A stretch of 64,000 nt of DNA from CBFFRJ01 sp051486985. GTDB lineage: Bacteria > Pseudomonadota > Gammaproteobacteria > Enterobacterales > Enterobacteriaceae. The DNA lies in NCBI RefSeq assembly GCF_051486985.1, contig NZ_JAHVDV010000020.1:1-64000 (forward strand), in the 5' to 3' direction. Both the position numbers and the translations under genes were made by a program. The notes below the pieces were generated by a model. It did no database searches. It saw nothing but the letters and a program-made list of their open reading frames with translations, and had not been told where the DNA came from. This document shows positions 32,412 to 41,890 of the stretch, one piece after another. How positions within the stretch are numbered: the first letter of the stretch is position 1; each line of letters starts with the position of its first letter.

Positions 32412-34673
32412 TCAGGCCTGGCGCAAATTCTGCGCCGCTTTCACCATATTCGCCAGTGCGGCACGGGTTTCTGGCCAGCCGCGGGTTTTCAGGCCGCAGT
32501 CCGGGTTCACCCACAGGCGCTCCGCCGGGATGCGCTGGGCGGCTTTTGCCAGCAGGGCTTCAATCCACTCTACGCTTGGGACGTTCGGCGAATGGATGTC
32601 GTAGACGCCCGGCCCGATGTCGTTCGGGTAGTCGAAAGCTTCAAACGACTCCAGCAGTTCCATATCCGAGCGTGACGTTTCAATGGTGATCACGTCAGCA
32701 TCCAGTGCGGCGATGGAATCCATGATGTCGTTAAACTCGCAATAACACATATGGGTGTGGATCTGGGTATCATCTTTCGCTACCGCCGCGTTAATGCGGA
32801 AAGCTTCGACGCCCCAGGCCAGATACGCCTCCCAGTCGCTACGGCGCAGCGGCAGCCCCTCACGCAGGGCCGGTTCATCAATCTGAATGATGCCGATACC
32901 GGCCGCTTCCAGATCCGCTACTTCGTCACGCAGCGCCAGCGCAATCTGTTTGGCGATGGTTTCACGGCTCACATCTTCGCGCGGGAAGGACCAGCACAGG
33001 ATCGTCACAGGGCCGGTCAGCATCCCTTTTACCGGCTTGTCGGTCAGAGATTGGGCGTACTTCGCCCACTCCACGGTAATGGCTTCCGGGCGGCTGACGT
33101 CGCCAATTACCACTGGCGGCTTCACGCAGCGGGAGCCGTAACTCTGCACCCAGCCGTTCTGCGTGAAGACAAAACCGTCCAGATGCTCACCAAAGTACTC
33201 GACCATGTCGTTACGCTCGGCTTCGCCGTGTACCAGTACGTCCAGCCCCAGCCGCTCCTGCTCCACAATCGCCTGTTTGATGTGTTCAGCAATGCCGGTG
33301 CGATAGTGGTTAGCGTCGAGATTGCCTTTTTTGAAGTCCAGACGCAGGCCACGAATCTCGGTGGTTTGCGGGAACGAACCGATGGTGGTGGTGGGCCAGG
33401 CAGGCAGTTTAAAACGTGCACGCTGGGCTACTGCACGCACGGTGTAAGGACTGTTGCGCTGGCTCTCCTGCGCGGTAATGGCTGCAAGTCGTTTTGCAAC
33501 AGCGCTATTGTGCACGCGGGTGGAGTGGCGACGTTCCTGAATCGGTACGCTCCAGGCTTTGATGGCAGTGGTATCACCGCTGTTCAGCGCATCGCGCAGC
33601 AGTGCGAGCTCTTCACATTTCTGTAGCGCGAAGGCAAACCAGCTCTTTACCTCGGCATCAAGACGCGTTTCTACGTTCAGATCGATGGGGCTATGCAACA
33701 GCGAACAGGAAGGGGCCACCCATAGCGGACGTTGGCCGTTGATCACCGCAATTTGTGCATATTTCTCTGTAAGATCGGCACGCCAGACGTTACGACCGTT
33801 AATCAGGCCTGCCGAGAGCAACCAGTCAGAGGGCAGGCGCTCATGTAGCCTCACAACGTCATCGTTACCGTGAACAAGATCAACGTGCAGCCCCTGTACC
33901 GGCAGCGCCGTAATGGTGTCCAGGTTAGGGGTGACGCCCTCGAAATAGGTCGTTAACAACAGCTTCACCTGCCCGGACAGCGCGTCGTACGCCGGTTTGA
34001 ACGCATCCAGCCACACCTGTGGCAGTTCCAGTACCAGCGCAGGTTCGTCAATCTGTACCCACTCAATGCCGCGTGTTGCCAGTTCAGCCAGTACCTGCTG
34101 GTAGACCGGCAGAATATCGTTCAGCAGGCTCAGGCGATCAAAGGGTTCACCTTTGACTTTACCCAACCACAGGTAAGTGACCGGGCCTAACAATACAGGT
34201 TTAACTCTGTGGCCCAGCGCCAGCGCGTCGTCCACTTCCTCCAGCAGTTGCGTCCAGCGCAGACTGAACTGTTGGCCTTTGACGAACTCCGGCACCATGT
34301 AGTGATAGTTGGTGTTAAACCACTTGGTCATTTCCGCTGCTGCTGCCGGTTCACCGGTGGGCGCACGGCCACGACCCATGCGGAACAGCGTATCAATATC
34401 GATAGCACCGTCTCTGTTCTGATGACGAGCCGGAACATTGCCGAGCAGCAGGCTGGTGGTCAGAACGTGATCGTACCAGGCGAAGTCGCCCACCGGCAAC
34501 AGGTCAATGCCCGCCGCTTTTTGCTGCTCCCAGTGACGGGCACGCAGTTCGCGGCCAACCGCCAGCAGCTCTTCACGGGAAAGGTTGCCCGCCCAATAGC
34601 TCTCTTGCGCTTTTTTCAGCTCGCGACGCAGACCAACGCGAGGAAAACCGAGGGTGTGTGTGATAACTGTCAT
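32412..34673 (-). CDS. metE: Cobalamin-independent methionine synthase MetE
   Basis: Transfers the methyl group of 5-methyltetrahydropteroyltri-L-glutamate to homocysteine. It has 753 residues like E. coli, two homologous barrel domains. Zinc ligands can be seen in the C-terminal half: HTHMCYCEF (His and Cys) and VNPDCGLKTRGW (Cys). The ATG at 34671-34673 has AGAGGAAG upstream. It is divergent from its activator gene metR. The methionine repressor MetJ is expected to act at the boxes at 34823-34846. Confidence 0.98.
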   Translation of the reverse strand: MTVITHTLGFPRVGLRRELKKAQESYWAGNLSREELLAVGRELRARHWEQQKAAGIDLLPVGDFAWYDHVLTTSLLLGNVPARHQNRDGAIDIDTLFRMGRGRAPTGEPAAAAEMTKWFNTNYHYMVPEFVKGQQFSLRWTQLLEEVDDALALGHRVKPVLLGPVTYLWLGKVKGEPFDRLSLLNDILPVYQQVLAELATRGIEWVQIDEPALVLELPQVWLDAFKPAYDALSGQVKLLLTTYFEGVTPNLDTITALPVQGLHVDLVHGNDDVVRLHERLPSDWLLSAGLINGRNVWRADLTEKYAQIAVINGQRPLWVAPSCSLLHSPIDLNVETRLDAEVKSWFAFALQKCEELALLRDALNSGDTTAIKAWSVPIQERRHSTRVHNSAVAKRLAAITAQESQRNSPYTVRAVAQRARFKLPAWPTTTIGSFPQTTEIRGLRLDFKKGNLDANHYRTGIAEHIKQAIVEQERLGLDVLVHGEAERNDMVEYFGEHLDGFVFTQNGWVQSYGSRCVKPPVVIGDVSRPEAITVEWAKYAQSLTDKPVKGMLTGPVTILCWSFPREDVSRETIAKQIALALRDEVADLEAAGIGIIQIDEPALREGLPLRRSDWEAYLAWGVEAFRINAAVAKDDTQIHTHMCYCEFNDIMDSIAALDADVITIETSRSDMELLESFEAFDYPNDIGPGVYDIHSPNVPSVEWIEALLAKAAQRIPAERLWVNPDCGLKTRGWPETRAALANMVKAAQNLRQA

Positions 34674-34720
34674 TTGCGCTTCCTCTAAGTCATTGTCAAT
34701 ACGTTAGATTTTGAATTCAG

Positions 34721-34800
34721 GGCAGGCAGCACGTTTGCTTATTTCCGGGAGCTTACTGAAGTAAGTGGCCGGAGCAGGTAAACGCAGCCACCGCGTCATA
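34721..34800. repeat. Intergenic repeat unit, copy 2
   Basis: Similar to the unit at 7771-7857: an inverted core GCTTACT, 2-base centre, AGTAAGT (34751-34766) with CCGG arms and an ACGCAGCCACCGCGTCA tail. It lies between metE and the MetJ boxes, so it may be transcribed as part of the metE leader. Confidence 0.55.
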
Positions 34801-34822
34801 AATTTAAAAGACGACGGATTTT

Positions 34823-34851
34823 AGACGTCCAGATGTTTACACATCTATAAT
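34823..34851. promoter_or_regulatory. MetJ boxes and metR promoter
   Basis: Three tandem 8-base units resembling the AGACGTCT met box: AGACGTCC (34823), AGATGTTT (34831) and ACACATCT (34839). A TATAAT at 34846-34851 directly follows and is a plausible metR -10, so MetJ with S-adenosylmethionine would block it. A TGAA-N5-TTCA sequence at 34898-34910 matches the MetR consensus but also covers the metR ribosome site, so it is weaker evidence. Confidence 0.72.
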
Positions 34852-34909
34852 CAAAAGGTACTGTATATTCCTCAAGCGCAAATTTGTCATGCCGGAGTGA
34901 AGGACTTTC

Positions 34910-35863
34910 ATGATCGAAATTAAACATCTGAAAACGCTGCAGGCGTTACGCAACAGCGGTTCTCTCGCGGCGGCGGCGGCATCGCTGCACCAGACTCAGT
35001 CCGCCCTTTCCCACCAGTTCAGCGATCTGGAACAGCGCCTGGGCTTCCGGCTGTTTGTGCGTAAAAGTCAGCCCCTGCGCTTTACGCCGCAGGGCGAAAT
35101 CCTGCTGCAACTGGCAAACCAGGTGCTGCCACAAATCACCAGCGCGTTGCAGGCCTGCAATAAACCGCAGCAAACACGCCTGCGCATCGCCATTGAATGT
35201 CACAGCTGTATCCAGTGGTTGACGCCGGCGCTGGAGCGTTTTCATACCCAGTGGCCGCAGGTGGAGATGGATTTTAAATCAGGCGTGACCTTTGACCCGC
35301 AGCCAGCCTTACAGCAGGGCGAGCTGGATCTGGTGATGACATCGGACATTCTGCCGCGCAGCGGGCTGTACTATTCGCCGATGTTTGATTTTGAAGTGCG
35401 GCTGGTGCTCTCGCCTGACCATCCTCTTGCTTCACGGGCGCGAATCGCACCGGAAGATATTGCCGCCGAAACGCTGCTTATTTACCCGGTGCAACGCAGT
35501 CGTCTGGATATCTGGCGTCACTTCCTGCAACCGGCAGGCGTCAGCCCGTCGCTAAAAAGTGTGGATAACACCCTGTTATTGATTCAGATGGTGGCGGCGC
35601 GGATGGGGATTGCCGCACTGCCGCACTGGGTGGTGGAGAGTTTTGAACGCCAGGGGCTGGTGGTGACAAAGACGCTGGGAGAAGGCTTGTGGAGCCGGTT
35701 GTACGCCGCCACACGCGATGGTGAGCAGCGTCAACCGGTGACCGAGGCGTTTATTCGCTCAGCGCGGAACCACGCTTGCGACCATCTGCCGTTTGTGCGG
35801 AGCGCGGAGCGACCCACTGTCGATGGACCCACAGCGAGGCCATTATCACCGAGCCACCAATAA
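34910..35863 (+). CDS. metR: HTH-type transcriptional regulator MetR
   Basis: LysR-family activator of metE and other methionine genes, responding to homocysteine. It has 317 residues, the E. coli length. The N-terminal helix-turn-helix (about 1-60) contains SLAAAAASLHQTQSALSHQ; the rest is the periplasmic-binding-like effector domain. It is divergent from metE. Its last 113 bases overlap the convergent yigM gene; both reading frames are conserved in sequence with E. coli, so the overlap is real. Confidence 0.97.
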   Translation: MIEIKHLKTLQALRNSGSLAAAAASLHQTQSALSHQFSDLEQRLGFRLFVRKSQPLRFTPQGEILLQLANQVLPQITSALQACNKPQQTRLRIAIECHSCIQWLTPALERFHTQWPQVEMDFKSGVTFDPQPALQQGELDLVMTSDILPRSGLYYSPMFDFEVRLVLSPDHPLASRARIAPEDIAAETLLIYPVQRSRLDIWRHFLQPAGVSPSLKSVDNTLLLIQMVAARMGIAALPHWVVESFERQGLVVTKTLGEGLWSRLYAATRDGEQRQPVTEAFIRSARNHACDHLPFVRSAERPTVDGPTARPLSPSHQ

Positions 35864-36650
35864 TAAAGCTCGGCCAGTGGGGCTGCTCCTGCCAGATGGC
35901 AAGGTTAACCAGCAGCCCGGCCGGAACGTGCACATTATTCATGATGCCAAGCGTACCGGCATCCACCTGCGTTGCCCCGTAGTTCCACATGAAGTAGCCA
36001 AGCCCTGACGCCACCACGCCCAGCCAGATCAGCACGCCCCACTGTACGTTGGTGGTTGGCAGTTTTTGTGGATTTCCCAGCGCAAACCAGGCGGTCACCG
36101 CCACCACAAACGCACCGAGGTAGAACCACGCAAACGCGTTGTGCTGCGGCATAGGACGGGTTTCCATCAGGCGTTTATAGCCCACCATGCCGATGGCGAA
36201 ACTGAGGTTGGCAAGCTGAACAAACATCAGCCCTGTCCAGAAGTGCTCACTGACTTTGTCATAACGAATAATCGCCGCTCCCACCACCGCCAGCAGCGCA
36301 CTCAGCGCATAGCCCCAGCGCAGTTTGCGTTTACTGAGCAGATCGTAAATGAGGGTGATATAAAGCGGCGTGAAGACGGTGAAGAGCAGGAACTCCGAGA
36401 CTGTCAGGTAGAGGTAGGCCCGGAAGCTGAACAGGTACATAATGCCCAGTTGGAGCGCCCCCACCAGCATATACAAACCGATTGTTTTAAAGGGTAGCCC
36501 GCGCGTGCGCAGGAAAGGTAAAAAGACCAGCGCCGCCAGCCCGACGCGCATCAGCACCGAAAAATAGCTGTCAACATGCCCGGCAAGGTACTCGCCAATC
36601 AGGCTAAAAGAGAAGGCCCACAGGATCGTGGTAATGATGAGAAGCGCCAC
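35751..36650 (-). CDS. yigM: Biotin transporter YigM (BioP), EamA/DMT family
   Basis: Inner-membrane carrier of the drug/metabolite transporter superfamily; E. coli YigM is a biotin uptake protein. The 299 residues match E. coli in length and contain ten hydrophobic segments in two EamA repeats (about 1-130 and 145-280). The start codon is GTG at 36648-36650. The C terminus overlaps metR by 113 bases on the opposite strand. Confidence 0.95.
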   Translation of the reverse strand: MALLIITTILWAFSFSLIGEYLAGHVDSYFSVLMRVGLAALVFLPFLRTRGLPFKTIGLYMLVGALQLGIMYLFSFRAYLYLTVSEFLLFTVFTPLYITLIYDLLSKRKLRWGYALSALLAVVGAAIIRYDKVSEHFWTGLMFVQLANLSFAIGMVGYKRLMETRPMPQHNAFAWFYLGAFVVAVTAWFALGNPQKLPTTNVQWGVLIWLGVVASGLGYFMWNYGATQVDAGTLGIMNNVHVPAGLLVNLAIWQEQPHWPSFIIGGSVIMASLWVHRQWVAPRSAQTADGRKRGSALSE

Positions 36651-36729
36651 AATGAATGTCTCTCTGGATAAGGAACACCCATTGTAGCGGAGTCTTTGGT
36701 TGACAACTGGTCAATAAATAACCCTATCG

Positions 36730-37530
36730 TCACTCAAGAAAGAGTTTGCGTAGATAATGTGGGACAGCGTTGTCGGCGTTAGTACCAATCACTTCCAGCT
36801 CCGGGTGCAGATCCTTCAGGCGCTGATGGGCGTTGCCCATGATGCATCCTTTGCCCGCCATAGAGAGCATTTCGGCATCGTTCATGCCGTCGCCAAAGGA
36901 GATGCACTCTTTAAGGCTGTAACCCAGCGCTGCGGATACGGCCTCCAGCGCATGCCCTTTCGACACGCCGCCTGCCATTACTTCCAGGCAGGTTAACGTG
37001 GAGAAACTCACGTTAACGCGATCGCCCCAGCGGGCGTTTATCGCCTGCTCCAGAGGCAGGAGCTGTTCATGCGAGTCGCTGGTAAAGAAGACTTTGCTGA
37101 TCCCTTCCGGCTCCAGCAAGCCTGGCTCGTAGAGGGAATACTGGAAAATTGCCTCTTTAAAGAAACGCATTTCATCCGGACGGTGGCGGTTCATAAACCA
37201 CTCGTCATCACGGTAGACGTTAGTGATGATGTCCGGGTTGTTATGCACCACGCCAAACAGGTCAGCGGCGATGTCCCGATCGAGGTTATGGGTGAACACC
37301 AGATTGCCGTCGGTATCGTGTACGCGCGCGCCATTCGAGGTGATCATGTAGGCTTTGATCTCCAGGTTGTCGCGGATTTGCCCGACATCCACATGGTGAC
37401 GACCCGTGGCGAAAACGAAGTTCACCCCGCGCGCAGTGAGGAGCTTGAGCGTATCCTTCGCAAACGGGGAGAGTGTGTGGTCGGGGGAGAGCAATGTGCC
37501 ATCTAAATCAGATGCAACAACCTGATACAT
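36730..37530 (-). CDS. yigL: HAD-superfamily sugar phosphatase YigL (Cof type)
   Basis: Cof-type haloacid dehalogenase phosphatase that dephosphorylates pyridoxal phosphate and sugar phosphates; E. coli yigL mRNA is stabilised by the small RNA SgrS during sugar-phosphate stress. It has 266 residues like E. coli. Motif I is DLDGTLLSPD (Asp8, Asp10), motif II near ITSNGARV and motif IV FGDGMNDAEML. The start at 37528-37530 has AAGG upstream and matches MYQVVASDLDG. It follows pldB by 25 bases in the same direction, so read-through from the pldB transcript is likely. Confidence 0.96.
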   Translation of the reverse strand: MYQVVASDLDGTLLSPDHTLSPFAKDTLKLLTARGVNFVFATGRHHVDVGQIRDNLEIKAYMITSNGARVHDTDGNLVFTHNLDRDIAADLFGVVHNNPDIITNVYRDDEWFMNRHRPDEMRFFKEAIFQYSLYEPGLLEPEGISKVFFTSDSHEQLLPLEQAINARWGDRVNVSFSTLTCLEVMAGGVSKGHALEAVSAALGYSLKECISFGDGMNDAEMLSMAGKGCIMGNAHQRLKDLHPELEVIGTNADNAVPHYLRKLFLE

Positions 37531-37555
37531 AAGAACCTTATACCTCAATAATTCA

Positions 37556-38551
37556 TTAGTTATGCCGATCGAAGAAGTCGACGATGGCGCTGAGCGCGAC
37601 TGAGCGCATGGCGTCCTCTTCAAAGAGGATCTCATGGTACGCGCCCTTTATGACAAGCGGCTTGCCCCCTTCACAAGGGTGACCCGCTGCGGCGCGAATG
37701 TCGCAGAAGCGATCGTGCATGCGGTTATCCACAACACGCTCTTCTTCTGCCTGAATAATCAACATCGGCGAGGTGTCTGATGCCGCCCCTGCCAGCACCT
37801 CTTCACCGGCCAGAATGCCTTCCCGCACCCAGTGCCAGGTTGGCCCGCCAACGCGTAACTGAGGCTCATCAGCATAAAAACGCAGGTTGCGTCGGTAACG
37901 TTCGCGGCTATGGGTCAGGGTGTTGATGGCAAACGGCAGCGCGTGCCAGCGTCCCGTGCCGATGGCGTAATTTTCACGAATGCGCGGGTAGCCTTCGGCC
38001 CAGTCCAGCAACGGGCGTACCATCCAGTCTGGCAGATGAATAATGATGCCGAACATGGGCGCGCACAGCGCAATAGCATCACAATTTGCCTGCGGATGGC
38101 GCTGTAAAAAGAGCGTGGCAATCGCACCGCCCATAGAATGGGCCAGGATGTAGCGCTTACGCCACGGGCCGGGAGCCACTTCCTGTTCCCAGAATGCCGC
38201 CAGATCGTCAACGTAATCACTGAAATTGACCACGTGGCCCCGGTGCGAATCTTCCAGCATACGCCCCGACCGCCCCTGACCGCGATGGTCAATAATGAGC
38301 ACATCAAACCCAAGATGAAACAGGTCATAGGCCAGTTCGGCATACTTCACATAGCTTTCAATACGGCCAGGGCAGACCACGATAACCCGATCGTGCCCGG
38401 TGGCATGGAAACGGACAAAACGCACCGGGACGTCATCCACGCCGGTAAACTCTGCCTCTTCACGCTGACGCCAGAAATCGGTTAACGGACCTGTAGCAAA
38501 GGCAGCAAACGCGCTTTCTCTGGTTTCCCACTCCTTGTTTCGCCGGAACAT
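37556..38551 (-). CDS. pldB: Lysophospholipase L2 PldB
   Basis: Serine hydrolase of the alpha/beta fold that deacylates lysophospholipids at the inner membrane. The nucleophile is in AHSMGGA (GxSxG-like) and the C-terminal His in KGAYHEIL. I chose the ATG at 38549-38551 (331 residues, E. coli 340), which aligns with MFQQQKDWE and has GAGG upstream; a GTG five codons earlier is less likely. It is divergent from rhtB and precedes yigL, as in E. coli. Confidence 0.94.
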   Translation of the reverse strand: MFRRNKEWETRESAFAAFATGPLTDFWRQREEAEFTGVDDVPVRFVRFHATGHDRVIVVCPGRIESYVKYAELAYDLFHLGFDVLIIDHRGQGRSGRMLEDSHRGHVVNFSDYVDDLAAFWEQEVAPGPWRKRYILAHSMGGAIATLFLQRHPQANCDAIALCAPMFGIIIHLPDWMVRPLLDWAEGYPRIRENYAIGTGRWHALPFAINTLTHSRERYRRNLRFYADEPQLRVGGPTWHWVREGILAGEEVLAGAASDTSPMLIIQAEEERVVDNRMHDRFCDIRAAAGHPCEGGKPLVIKGAYHEILFEEDAMRSVALSAIVDFFDRHN

Positions 38552-38657
38552 TGGGTACGCCCTCACTCACACGACCAAAACGTTTTTTGTGACCTATAGC
38601 AACCTCTGCGGACAATAGCGTATTGTGGCATAAAAACAGACAATCAGGGAGTTTCTC

Positions 38658-39278
38658 ATGACCTTCGAGTGGTGGTTCGCCTATCTGCTGACGTCCATTA
38701 TCCTCAGCCTTTCGCCCGGTTCCGGGGCGATCAATACCATGACCACCTCGCTAAGCCACGGTTATCGTGGCGCGGCGGCGTCCATTGCCGGGCTACAAAC
38801 TGGCCTTGGTATTCACATTGTGCTGGTGGGCGTAGGTCTGGGCACCCTTTTCTCCCGCTCGGTGCTGGCGTTTGAAGTACTGAAATGGGCGGGGGCTGCC
38901 TACCTGATCTGGCTCGGTATTCAACAATGGCGCGCCGCCGGGGCGATTGACCTCAATACCCTTGCCCGGACGCAATCCCGCTCGCGTCTGTTTAAGCGCG
39001 CCGTGTTTGTGAATCTCACCAACCCCAAAAGCATTGTCTTTCTGGCCGCGCTGTTTCCACAATTTATTGTGCCGCAGCAGCCGCAAATCATGCAGTACGT
39101 GGTGCTGGGCGTGACCACCATTGTGGTGGATATCATTGTGATGATTGGCTACGCGACGCTGGCGCAGCGTATCGCTGGCTGGATTAAAGGGCCACATCAG
39201 ATGAAAGCGTTAAATAAGGTGTTTGGGTCGTTATTTATGCTGGTGGGGGCACTGCTGGCATCGGCACGTCATGCCTGA
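38658..39278 (+). CDS. rhtB: Homoserine/homoserine lactone efflux protein RhtB
   Basis: LysE-family exporter of homoserine and its lactone. It has 206 residues like E. coli, with about five to six hydrophobic segments and the family motif LSPGSGAINTM near residue 20. An AGGGAG site precedes the ATG. It is convergent with its paralogue rhtC; the two share the VNLTNPKSI/TNLANPKAI region. Confidence 0.96.
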   Translation: MTFEWWFAYLLTSIILSLSPGSGAINTMTTSLSHGYRGAAASIAGLQTGLGIHIVLVGVGLGTLFSRSVLAFEVLKWAGAAYLIWLGIQQWRAAGAIDLNTLARTQSRSRLFKRAVFVNLTNPKSIVFLAALFPQFIVPQQPQIMQYVVLGVTTIVVDIIVMIGYATLAQRIAGWIKGPHQMKALNKVFGSLFMLVGALLASARHA

Positions 39279-39283
39279 TGAGA

Positions 39284-39312
39284 TAACCGGATGGCGTCAG
39301 CTATCCGGTAGA
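39284..39312. terminator. Hairpin between convergent rhtB and rhtC
   Basis: ACCGGAT (39286-39292) and ATCCGGT (39303-39309) form a 7-bp stem. It lacks a T-run on either strand, so termination is possible but not certain; it could also be a REP-derived hairpin. Confidence 0.4.
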
Positions 39313-39316
39313 AAAC

Positions 39317-39937
39317 TTACCGCGAAATGATCAGATGAATACCGAAACCGGCGAACAGCGCACCGGCAAAACCGTCAATCCACTTCGCCAGACGCTGATA
39401 ACCACGACGCATCGCCGGAAGAGCGAACAGGCTTGCCACCACGGTAAACCAGGCAAAGGTTTCCACAATGATCAGTACGAAAATACCCCAGCGCGCGCCC
39501 GTACCGACACTGTCTCCCACAAACAGTGAGAATACCGAGCCGAAGTAGATGATGGCTTTGGGATTGGCGAGATTCGTCAGCAGCCCCTTCATAAAGCTGC
39601 GCCCGCTGGTCGCCAGCTCCACCGCAGGCGCTTCGGCGGTTTTCTCTTCTTTTTTCAGCGCGCCGCGCAGCATCTGGTAACCCATCCAGCACAGATACAG
39701 GCCACCGCCGACCATAATAATGCTGTGCAGCCAGGCCATTTTCTCAAGGATCAGGTTCAGACCGAGCAGCGCAACGGCCGCCCAGACCATCACGCCTGCG
39801 GTGATGCCCAGCACACCCATCATCGCCTCTTTACGGGAGCGGCTAACGGCGGTTTGCGACACAAAGAAAAAGTCCGGGCCTGGACTCATTAACGCCACAA
39901 TGTGCACCAGGGCGACGGTGAGGAAGAGCATGACCAT
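39317..39937 (-). CDS. rhtC: Threonine efflux protein RhtC
   Basis: LysE-family exporter of threonine, 206 residues like E. coli. It shows the motif MSPGPDFFFV (about 18-27) and LLTNLANPKAIIYFGSVF (about 114-131), with about six hydrophobic segments. It lies between recQ and rhtB in the conserved order; 61 bases separate it from recQ on the same strand. Confidence 0.96.
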   Translation of the reverse strand: MVMLFLTVALVHIVALMSPGPDFFFVSQTAVSRSRKEAMMGVLGITAGVMVWAAVALLGLNLILEKMAWLHSIIMVGGGLYLCWMGYQMLRGALKKEEKTAEAPAVELATSGRSFMKGLLTNLANPKAIIYFGSVFSLFVGDSVGTGARWGIFVLIIVETFAWFTVVASLFALPAMRRGYQRLAKWIDGFAGALFAGFGIHLIISR

Positions 39938-39998
39938 GTTTAACTCGCGGAAAAATAGTAAAGTGGGTAACTATCCTGGCACTTTTCGCGCCTGCTGA

Positions 39999-41825
39999 CT
40001 ACTCATCATCACCGTCAACGTGGGCACGGATCAGCGCCATAAACTCCTGACCAAACCGTTCGAGTTTACGAACCCCAACGCCATTAACTCCCAGCATTTC
40101 ACCCGGCGTAATGGGCATCTGTTCCGCCATTTCGATAAGCGTTGCGTCATTGAAGACCACATACGGCGGCACGTTGTTTTCATCAGCAATCGCTTTACGC
40201 AGTTTGCGTAGCTTGGCGAAGAGCTTACGATCATAGTTGCCGACGGCGGCCTTTTGCATCACCCTGGATTTAATCGCCACCATGCGCGGTACGGCCAGTT
40301 GCAACGGTATTTCACCCCGCAGCACGGGACGCGCGGCATCCGTCATCTGTAAGCATGAGTGTTGCGCAATATTCTGCGTGACCAGCCCCAAATGGATGAG
40401 TTGTCGAATCACGCTCACCCAGTGCTCATGGCTTTTATCCCGCCCCATCCCGTACACCTTAAGCTTATCGTGGCCAAGCTCACGGATACGTTGGTTATTT
40501 GCGCCACGGATCACTTCCACCACATAGCCCATCCCGAACCGCTGATTAACCCGACCAATGGTGGAGAGGGCAATTTGCGCATCGGTGAGCCCATCATAGC
40601 GTTTTGGGGGATCGAGGCAGATATCGCAGTTACCGCAGGGTGCCTGTCGCCCTTCGCCGAAATAGTTCAGCAGCACAAGGCGACGGCAGGTTTGCGCCTC
40701 AGCAAAGGCTCCCATCGCGTTCAGTTTGTGGCGTTCGATATCCTGCAACTGCCCGGCGGGTTTCTCTTCCAGACAGCGACGCAGCCAGGCCATATCTTCC
40801 GGGGCATAAAACAACATGGCTTCCGCCGGTAACCCGTCTCGTCCGGCACGACCGGTTTCCTGATAATAGGATTCGATGTTGCGCGGAATATCGAAATGCA
40901 CCACAAAGCGCACGTTGGGTTTGTTGATGCCCATCCCGAAGGCCACGGTGGCGACCACGATTTGCAGGTCATCGCGCTGGAATTTCTCCTGCACGCTGGC
41001 GCGCACGTCGTTTTCCAGCCCGGCATGGTAGGCCGCCGCACTGAACCCCCGACTTTGCAGACGTGCGGCGGTGTCTTCCACTTTCGCACGACTGTTGCAG
41101 TAGATAATCCCCGCTTTGCCACGCTGGTCATGCACGTAGCGCAGGAGCTGATCGAGCGGTTTAAACTTCTCCATCAGCATGTAGCGGATGTTCGGACGGT
41201 CGAAGCTGCTGATTTGAATCAGCGGGTCGTTGAGCCCGAGCAGACGCACAATGTCCGCCCGTGTAGTGTCATCGGCCGTGGCGGTGAGCGCCATAAAGGG
41301 CACCGCGGGCAAATACTGGCGCAACTGCCCAAGAGCGGCATATTCCGGGCGGAAATCATGGCCCCACTGAGAGATACAGTGCGCCTCGTCCACGGCTAAC
41401 AGAGTGAGGTTCCAGTGGCGAAGCTGGTCCAGGAAATTGTCGAGCATCAGACGCTCGGGGGCGATATAGAGCAGACGAATTTGCCCGGTTCGGCACCCTG
41501 CCATCACCTCAAGCTGTTGCTCGCGCGTCTGCGTTGAATTGAGACACGCCGCCGCCACACCGTTGGCAAGGAGCTGATCGACCTGGTCTTTCATCAACGA
41601 GATAAGCGGTGAGACCACCAGGGTTAATCCCGGAAGGATCAACGCCGGAATTTGATAACAGAGGGATTTTCCGCCACCCGTGGGCATCACGACGAGACAA
41701 TCGCGACCGGCGAGCGCCGTGTCGATAATATCCACCTGGCCCGGACGGAACTGCTGGTAGCCAAAGGTTTCACGTAAAACCTGTAGAGCTGCCGATTCCA
41801 GATTCAAAACTTCCGCCTGCGCCAC
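39999..41825 (-). CDS. recQ: ATP-dependent DNA helicase RecQ
   Basis: 3'-5' superfamily 2 helicase acting in the RecF recombination pathway. Visible are Walker A MPTGGGKSLCY, the DEAH box AVDEAHCISQWGHDFRP, motif VI QETGRAGRDG, the zinc site (CRRLVLLNYFGE, CGNCDIC) and a C-terminal HRDC domain (about 530-608). The E. coli ATG position is GTA here, so I place the start at the GTG at 41823-41825 (VAQAEVLN), preceded by GGGG five bases away; a TTG further upstream would run into the pldA terminator. Confidence 0.95.
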   Translation of the reverse strand: MAQAEVLNLESAALQVLRETFGYQQFRPGQVDIIDTALAGRDCLVVMPTGGGKSLCYQIPALILPGLTLVVSPLISLMKDQVDQLLANGVAAACLNSTQTREQQLEVMAGCRTGQIRLLYIAPERLMLDNFLDQLRHWNLTLLAVDEAHCISQWGHDFRPEYAALGQLRQYLPAVPFMALTATADDTTRADIVRLLGLNDPLIQISSFDRPNIRYMLMEKFKPLDQLLRYVHDQRGKAGIIYCNSRAKVEDTAARLQSRGFSAAAYHAGLENDVRASVQEKFQRDDLQIVVATVAFGMGINKPNVRFVVHFDIPRNIESYYQETGRAGRDGLPAEAMLFYAPEDMAWLRRCLEEKPAGQLQDIERHKLNAMGAFAEAQTCRRLVLLNYFGEGRQAPCGNCDICLDPPKRYDGLTDAQIALSTIGRVNQRFGMGYVVEVIRGANNQRIRELGHDKLKVYGMGRDKSHEHWVSVIRQLIHLGLVTQNIAQHSCLQMTDAARPVLRGEIPLQLAVPRMVAIKSRVMQKAAVGNYDRKLFAKLRKLRKAIADENNVPPYVVFNDATLIEMAEQMPITPGEMLGVNGVGVRKLERFGQEFMALIRAHVDGDDE

Positions 41826-41843
41826 ATTTACCCCATTCAACCG

Positions 41844-41872
41844 CAAAAAACAGGCGCTATTTTCAGCGCCTG
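41844..41872 (-). terminator. Terminator of pldA
   Basis: On the minus strand CAGGCGCT (41872-41865) and AGCGCCTG (41858-41851) form an 8-bp stem with a 6-base loop, followed by TTTTTT. It separates pldA from recQ. Confidence 0.85.
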
Positions 41873-41890
41873 CTCATGAAACTGCAATCC

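Noticed and set aside
34898..34910. MetR box TGAA-N5-TTCA before metR
   Set aside because: It matches the consensus but coincides with the ribosome site and start codon of metR, so chance cannot be excluded; it is mentioned only as weak evidence.
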